Assembly: GCA_039583875.1 (NCBI GenBank)
Contig: CM077167.1
Location: 150,119,010-150,183,009, forward strand
Length of the DNA stretch: 64,000 bases
Origin: Platanthera guangdongensis
Taxonomy: Eukaryota; Streptophyta; Magnoliopsida; Asparagales; Orchidaceae
Direction: 5' to 3'
Shown: piece after piece, positions 58,102 through 64,000 of the stretch
Numbering within the stretch: position 1 is the stretch's first letter
Layout: every line of letters begins with the position of its first letter
Notes under the pieces: model-generated
What the model was told of the DNA's origin: nothing
What the model saw: only the letters and a program-made list of their open reading frames with translations
The model's database searches: none
Made by a program: the position numbers and the translations under genes

Positions 58102-58452
58102 ATATTTTCAGCCAATTTCTCAAGACTTAGACTGACTCAGCCTGACTCACAGCTTTTTTGTTGTATGATGTTGAGTGAGTAGACTACACTCAACATTTTT
58201 ATACTTAGCCAAATTTCTGGCTATCTAACAGTTAGGCTGAGATAGAATCAACGCTATTTGTTATATGATATTGAGTGAGCTATCCTCACTCAATGCCTGT
58301 GGACTTAGGCAAATTTCTACTAGGCAATATTGAATCCATATCTATGGCATTGAGTGAGCTTGCTCCACTCAACGCTTGTGGACTTAGTCAATTTTTGTTG
58401 TCCAGCAACGACTCATTGTGTCCACATGTCCAATCATTATAATCATGGACTA
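58102..58452 (-). repeat. Right LTR of element C, part between E and B2
   Basis: Continues 39176 directly and matches 19358-19750. It is cut at 58453 by B2. ATATT (58102-58106) is the right duplication of E and GACTA (58448-58452) the likely left duplication of B2. Confidence 0.9.
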
Positions 58453-60564
58453 TGTTGGGTACATTGGTCAAATGTACCTGATTTGAAGAAGCCTCACCCA
58501 ACTCAATGATATACATCATAATGTATTTGATGTATGTTTGAGTTACTTGTGCAGGTTAAGAAAGTACTGGACTGAAGCAAAAAGTTTCTAAGTCCATGTG
58601 TCGACACCCAGAGGGAAAGTGTCGACACTTAAGAAAGCTTGTGTCGACACCCAGACAAGCAGTGTCGACACTTGGAGTCATTGTGTCGACACCTGGGATG
58701 CAGAGTCGACACCAGACAGAAAGTATCGACACTTGGAGCTGTGTCGACACTCAGTGAAGAAAAGTGCAGACAGAAAGTGTCGACACAAGGAGCTGTGTCG
58801 ACACTCAGTGAAGCTGTGTCTACACCAGAAAGTGTCGACACTTGGAGCTGTGTCGACACTCAGCAAAAGTCTGCAGAGTCTAAGTACAAGTGTCGACACT
58901 CAACACAATGTGTCGACACTATGCAGAAGAGTCAGCACTTGAAGTAAGTGTCGACACTCAACACAATGTGTCGACACTCAACAGAAGAGTCAACATTTGA
59001 AGTATGTGTCGACACCCAGAACAATGTGTCGACACACAGCTGAAGACTCAACACTAGAAGAAAGTGTCGACACATGGAGCTGTGTCGACACTTAGCAAAG
59101 AACAGAAAGAACAACAAATTATTCTAAGTACAAGTGTCGACACTAAGGGAATGTGTCGACACTCAGCTGAAGTCTCAACAACAAGAAGGTGTGTCGACAC
59201 AAGGAGCTGTGTCGACACTCAGCAAGATTCAACATAGAAGACTATGTGTCGACACCAAGAAGCAGTGTCGACACTTGACAGATTCAACACAAGAAGATGT
59301 GTCGACACAAAGGAGATGTGTCGACACATAGAAGAATTCAGCAAAAGCTAGAAGAACAAGTACTTGTGTCGACACTCAATTTTAGTGTCGACACATGCAG
59401 AAGAATCTGTGTCGAGACATACAAGGAATTGTGTCGACACCTTGTAGACTTGTGTCGACACTTACACAACATGTGTCGACACTTGGACTATAAGTGTCGA
59501 CACTTAAAGACAGAAAGTCTCGACACTTACAGACAGTTAGAGATTTTCAAGAAGTGACTGGATGATTTGACAACTGCCGTTCCAGCCGGTCTACAGCACC
59601 TGTCAGAGATATCAGAAGTCAGTTATGGACCGGACCAGTCGGTTACCATGAAGAAGGCCTATAAATAGGCACCTACAGTTTACAGAAACTGTTGTTCAGA
59701 GTTGTTCAAAGTTGTTGAAAGTGGTTAAGAGTTGTTGAAGTAATTATTAAAAGAGAATCAACACAAGAAGATCTAGCAGTTCAACTGCAGATCTAAGAAG
59801 TTGGAGAGAGAGGGCTCTATCCAAGAAATCAGCCTTTGGAACTAGGCTGAGAAGAAGGATTCAGATTCAGTCTGGATCTTAAGTGGCAGAGGTCAAGGAA
59901 CAACTGCAGAGGATTCAGCCTTATTCAGTTCTACTCAAGAAGCTTTGAAGAAAGCTAAGTCAGGGTGAATCCAGCTGAGTTCTTCCAAGAACTCATCAAG
60001 AATCTCTCAACTCCCCTCCTTTATTTCTGAGTTGTAGAGTTATTGTTTGTATTACATTTTAACTTGTAGGATCCATTGGATCTGAGTGATTGTAAGCCTA
60101 TATTTATAAAGGCTGAGGGTAGGGCTTGTTAGCCTGAGTGTAGGAGATAGAGATCTCTGAGTGTAGGCCTTGTTGGCTGAGTGTAGGCCTTGGTTGGCTG
60201 AGTGTAGGCCTTGATTGGCTGAGTGTAGGCTTTGGGATAAAGCTGAGTTGTAAGGCTTTGGGCCTGAGGTAGGAACCAATTTGGGTTCTGAGACAGTGGA
60301 GAAGTTTGGCCGAATCTAGTACACTACTAGATAGGCGAAGGGGGAAAGTGGATGTACCCATATCTTAGGGAACCACTATAAAACACTGTGTGCTGTGCTG
60401 TGATTGTGTTGTGGATTAGCTGTGTATATTTTGTTATTGCTGTTTGCTGTGCAAAAGTAGTTTGAAATCTGTGATATAACTGTTTGGCTGCCAACAAAGT
60501 TAGAAAAGGATTAGGTCACCTATTCACCCCCCCCCCTCTAGGTGTTTAGGTACCATATCTTTCA
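58453..60564 (+). repeat. 5' LTR of B2
   Basis: TGTTGGGTACATTGG to TATCTTTCA. GTGTCGACAC palindromes fill 58595-59525, with about as many exact copies as in B1 but a partly different order. TATAAAA is at 60377-60383, and a C-tract of nine or ten lies between TCACCTA and TAGGTG. The 3' LTR lies outside the window. Confidence 0.93.
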
Positions 60565-60566
60565 AG

Positions 60567-60578
60567 TGGTATCAAAGC
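60567..60578 (+). other. Primer binding site of B2
   Basis: TGGTATCAAAGC, two bases after the LTR end; one change from the TGGTATCAGAGC type. Confidence 0.85.
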
Positions 60579-60680
60579 GAGGTTCCTCAAAACAAGGATT
60601 AACAGTCTGAGGAGATCCTGTTTGGCAGATTCAGTGTAAGACATTACACAGTTTCAAGAAAATCAAGAAAACCAAGAAAC

Positions 60681-62723
60681 ATGGGTTCTTATGAGAATCA
60701 CAAGGAATTGGGTTCCATGAAATTACCCATATGCAGGAAAGAGATCTTTGGGATCTGGAAAGAAAGGGTAAGGCTATTTATGGAGGCTTCTGACCCTAGA
60801 ATCTACATCACAGTTAAGGAAGGGCCTTATGTGCCAATGAAGATTTCAGTATTGGATGCAAACCAGAGAACTCCAAAGGATTTTTCTGAGATGACTAAGG
60901 ATGAAATTGTCCTGGCCACCATGGACAAGAGGGCACAAAACATAATAGTGAGTGCCATTGATGATGCAACTTTTCAGAACTTAATTCACTGTAAAACAGC
61001 AAAAGAAATGTGGGATACCCTCATTGTCTATATGGAAGGTTCTGAAGAAGTTAGGCAAGATAGGAAGTCCTTGCTAAATCAGGAGTATGAAAGCTTTAGG
61101 CAAGGAAAGGGTGATAGCATCACTGAGTGCTATAAGAAATTTTACAGAATAGTTAATGAACTCATGTCTTATGGAAGAGAGTTCAGTAACTATGAACTAA
61201 ATGACAAGTTCCTAAGGTCCCTAACCAAAGATTGGGACACCAAGATCTGTGCCATAAGAGAAATGGCTAAGTTGGGGGAAATTCCTCCTCCCACACTGTT
61301 TGGCAAGCTATTGTCTTATGAAATGCAGTTAACAGTGAGAAAAGAGGAGGAGAAATCAACAAGGACTGAGCACAAAGAAAGAACTGTTGCTTTCAAGACA
61401 GAAGTTCCCAAAAAGTGCAGGAATAAGTCATCAACTCCACCTCCAGAGGTAGTTGATTCAGAGTCTGATGAGTCAGACAGCACAAAGAGTGAGAGTAGTG
61501 AAAGTGATGAAGACTTTGCTGCCTTCACTAGACACTTTCAGATGTTTTTGAAGAAGAAACAGTGGAGGTCAAGACCTTCTTCTTCAAAGGGAAAGGAAGT
61601 CTTTCATCAGGATAAAAAGGAATCAAATAAAGACAGGAAGAGGACAAAGTCAAGCAAGGCAACTGGATCTAAGATAGTCTGCTATTGCTGCAATAGACAG
61701 GGACATGTTGTTGCAGATTGTTCAGAGAAGAGAAAGGAATCCAGTGACAGGAAAAAGACTCACTTCAAAGGCAAGAAGGAAAAGTCCTTTGTAGCCAAGA
61801 AAGAGAAGACTCTATCAGACATTTCTTCTTCAGAATCTGAGTCTGATGCTGAAGCCTACATAGGGCTGTTTGCTGAAGAAGAAGAGGAAGAATTCATGCA
61901 GATCTTGGAGTCAATTTATGAACAAGAAGACAGTCATTGCCAAGGGCTAATGGCTTTGACAGACAGTGCCAAAATCCTGGAGCAGCCAGGACCCAGTCAG
62001 GTACAAGGTTCATGTTCAAGTTCAGTTTCTTATTCTAGTTCAGATTCAGATTCTTCTTCATCAAGTGATGAGAATGTATCTGAGTCTGAGGATGATATTC
62101 ATCAGCTTATAGATGAATATAAGGTACTGTTGCAAGCCTACAAGAAAAGCAAGACCCTAGCCAAAAGTCAGGCAAAGGAAATTGTTGATCTTAAAGCTGC
62201 TGCAACAGATTTTGAGAAGCAATTTGATCAAAAACTGAATGAGGTAGCCAGGCTGAAACACATTACTGTGATTCAGATGGGAACTATCACTTTTAAGAAT
62301 GATCAAATTAAGTGTCTGGAGAACAATCTTCAGAAGGAGAAGGACTTGGTTGCTAGGTTTTCAAAACCTAAATCAGTGCTACCTTTAATTGATGAATTTG
62401 TTCATCATAAAGGCAAGGCTGGACTGGGTTTTGTTAGACCTGCAGGGACTGAGCAGTCCAAGTATAAGTCCAAGGGCAAAGCCTCAACATTCAACAAGCC
62501 TGCTGTAGTCAAGACAGCCAAGGCAGTACCTAAGCAAAGGTACAATAAATTTGAATGTTGGTGTTATGGCAAAGTTGGCCACTTTGCAGTGGACTGTTGG
62601 CACAATACCAGTGCCAAGGTGAGTAGCAAGCTACCTGCTGGAAAGCCAGTAGGTAGGTTTGTCAAATTGCAAACTAACAATCACCAAGGACCCAAGAATA
62701 CTTTGGGTTCTAAGGTTCATTAA
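60681..62723 (+). CDS. gag: gag of B2, intact 680 codons
   Basis: ATG 60681 (MGSYENHKELGSMKLP) is the first ATG after the primer site region and matches B1. Domains: UBN2-type gag at residues 15-225; Ser/Asp/Glu-rich 255-280; zinc knuckle 1 CYCCNRQGHVVADC at 334-347 with all ligands; lysine-rich 350-380; acidic Glu run 398-405 and Ser-rich 443-470; probable coiled coil 475-560; zinc knuckle 2 at 626-639 (CWCYGKVGHFAVDC), where the second Cys is Tyr. The product would assemble particles and bind the element RNA. The frame ends at TAA, with pol following in the same frame after it. Confidence 0.93.
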   Translation: MGSYENHKELGSMKLPICRKEIFGIWKERVRLFMEASDPRIYITVKEGPYVPMKISVLDANQRTPKDFSEMTKDEIVLATMDKRAQNIIVSAIDDATFQNLIHCKTAKEMWDTLIVYMEGSEEVRQDRKSLLNQEYESFRQGKGDSITECYKKFYRIVNELMSYGREFSNYELNDKFLRSLTKDWDTKICAIREMAKLGEIPPPTLFGKLLSYEMQLTVRKEEEKSTRTEHKERTVAFKTEVPKKCRNKSSTPPPEVVDSESDESDSTKSESSESDEDFAAFTRHFQMFLKKKQWRSRPSSSKGKEVFHQDKKESNKDRKRTKSSKATGSKIVCYCCNRQGHVVADCSEKRKESSDRKKTHFKGKKEKSFVAKKEKTLSDISSSESESDAEAYIGLFAEEEEEEFMQILESIYEQEDSHCQGLMALTDSAKILEQPGPSQVQGSCSSSVSYSSSDSDSSSSSDENVSESEDDIHQLIDEYKVLLQAYKKSKTLAKSQAKEIVDLKAAATDFEKQFDQKLNEVARLKHITVIQMGTITFKNDQIKCLENNLQKEKDLVARFSKPKSVLPLIDEFVHHKGKAGLGFVRPAGTEQSKYKSKGKASTFNKPAVVKTAKAVPKQRYNKFECWCYGKVGHFAVDCWHNTSAKVSSKLPAGKPVGRFVKLQTNNHQGPKNTLGSKVH

Positions 62724-64000
62724 TTTGTTTTGCAGGTCAGTCCAAGTGGCCATACCCCTACATGGTACTTGGACAGTGGATGTTCCAGACATATGACTGG
62801 AACTAGGGGACTACTGAAAGACTACATTCCAATCAAAAATGGTCCTAAAGTGACCTTTGGTGGTTCTGAAAAAGGAATCATCAAAGGGTTTGGTAACATT
62901 TCTTCAAACTTAGTTACCATTACTCAAGTGGCTTATGTTAAAGGGTTGAAACACAACCTAATAAGTATAAGTCAATTAAGTGATGTAGGGTATGACATCT
63001 CATTTCCTAAAAATGGTTGTCATATCAAGAGGTCAAGTGATCAAGAGATCATTTTGACAGGTTATAGGAAAAGGAATGTCTATTGTCTAGACATTATGAT
63101 TGAGAACAATGGTTCTCCAGTTTGTCTTGTAGCTGATGAGACAGTCTCTCATTGTGTCAAATGGCACAAGAGGCTTGCCCATCTTAACTACAAGACTATT
63201 GGCAAACTCTTTAGTGAAGAGTTAGTGAGGAATGGTCCTCAAGTTAAGTGTGTTAAAGATGGCATTTGCTCAGCTTGTCAAAAGGGCAAGCAGACTAAAT
63301 CCACCTTTAGAAGCATAGATAACAAAGATGCTGTGAGGTGTTTGTACCTCTTGAATTTGGATCTTTTTGGTCCAATGCCAGTTCACAGCTTAGGTAGGAA
63401 GGTCTATACCCTTGTAGTTGTAGATGACTACTCAAGGTTTTCCTGGGTGTTCTTCTTAAGGCAGAAATCTGAAACACCTAGTGTCTTTTATAGCTTTGTT
63501 AAGCAAATTCAGAATGAACTAAATAGTACAGTGGCCAAGATTAGAAGTGACCATGGTACTGAGTTTCAGTCTGAAAGCATGACAAAACTGTGTGAAGACA
63601 TTGGGATATTTCAAGAATTCTCTTCACCTAGAACACCTCAGCAAAATGGCATTGCTGAGAGGAAAAATAGGACCTTGATAGAGGCTGGTAGAACCCTACT
63701 TAGTGACACATCACTGCCTGAGTATTTCTGGGCTGAAGCAGTTAACACTGCATGTTATGTTATAAATAGGGCTACCATCACTAAAGGGCTAAACAAGACC
63801 CCCTATGAAGTTGTGAAAGGCAGGAAACCAAACCTATCCTACTTCAGGATCTTTGGTTGCAAATGCTTCATACTTAACAATGGGAAGTCTTACATAACTA
63901 AGTTTGCTTCCAAGTCCCAAGAGGGAATTTTTGTTGGGTACAGCAACAATAGTAAGGCTTATAGAGTCTATAACTTGACTACACAAGTTGTAGAAGAATC
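62724..64000 (+). CDS. pol: pol of B2, partial (protease and integrase), open
   Basis: Directly after the gag TAA the same frame runs open to the window end, about 425 codons. Protease WYLDSGCSRHMTG starts near 62764. GAG-pre-integrase CVKWHKRLAHLNY is near 63155 with its CSACQKGKQ end near 63265. The integrase core shows LNLDLFGPM, VVDDYSRFSWVFF, IRSDHGTEF and SSPRTPQQNGIAERKNRT, so D,D,E are present, and is followed by KPNLSYFRIFGCKCF. There is no ATG near the start, so pol must come from readthrough of the stop, from a spliced RNA, or from another bypass. RT and RNase H lie beyond the window. Confidence 0.92.

Larger units (their letters stand above)
58453..64000 (+). mobile_element. Element B2: 5' part of a second family B Sirevirus
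   Basis: The 2112 bp 5' LTR, primer site, gag and first third of pol match B1 in order and sequence. Unlike B1, gag and the visible pol have no premature stop. The element leaves the window in the integrase C-terminus. Confidence 0.93.

Noticed and set aside
1..64000. tRNA, rRNA or snRNA genes
   Set aside because: None recognised; the only tRNA-like matches are the 11-13 base primer binding sites.

Overview
The window is plant nuclear DNA and consists entirely of nested transposable elements. No host gene, tRNA or rRNA was found. The element types point to a flowering plant with a repeat-rich genome: a Ty3/gypsy chromovirus with 5 kb LTRs, several Ty1/copia elements of the Sirevirus (SIRE/Maximus) type, another copia element, a CACTA transposon and Tourist-like MITEs. 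The species cannot be named from the sequence.

The scaffold is one old, degenerate Sirevirus-like copia element on the minus strand, called C here. Both of its LTRs run past the window edges. C holds at least six independent insertions. (A) A Tekay/Del-like chromovirus sits in its left LTR, with only the integrase/chromodomain end and the 3' LTR (1296-6381) inside the window. (B1) A complete Sirevirus on the plus strand spans 6413-19352, with a 2011 bp LTR at each end and target duplication ATAAC. (CACTA) A 3857 bp CACTA element at 20719-24575 (duplication CAA) splits the RNase H of C and contains two adjacent MITEs. (D) A near-intact copia element on the minus strand, 24938-32488 (duplication CTCAT), splits the RT of C. 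(E) A Sirevirus on the minus strand, 39182-58101 (duplication ATATT), lies in the right LTR of C. Its own left LTR is split by (F), a pol-deleted Sirevirus derivative at 39196-47774 (duplication GGGAT). (B2) A second member of family B starts at 58453, also in the right LTR of C. Its gag and visible pol are open to the window end.

B1, E and F carry or retain part of a third open reading frame (ORF3) downstream of pol or where pol used to be. In B1 ORF3 is intact (939 codons), although gag-pol has nine premature stops and an altered RT active site. Each family also carries its own short palindromic, CG-containing motif, repeated many times in its LTR and again just upstream of ORF3: GTGTCGACAC in B, TCGTCGA/TTCGACGA in E, CGGCGAGAATCAC with its inverse in F, and TTCGACGAA plus GTTGAGTG/CACTCAAC in C (LTR only). 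In B1 the upstream cluster is followed by a TATA box (TATAAATAG) about 106 bp before the ORF3 ATG, and E has the degenerate equivalent. The idea I would follow up is that ORF3 has its own promoter and is paired with a family-specific repeated DNA motif, perhaps a motif-directed regulatory or anti-silencing system comparable in logic to VANC of VANDAL transposons. The motif clusters and TATA positions are read from the sequence; the function is inference.

All coordinates of LTR ends, target duplications, primer sites and stops were read by eye. Lineage names rest on motif recognition and not on phylogeny.
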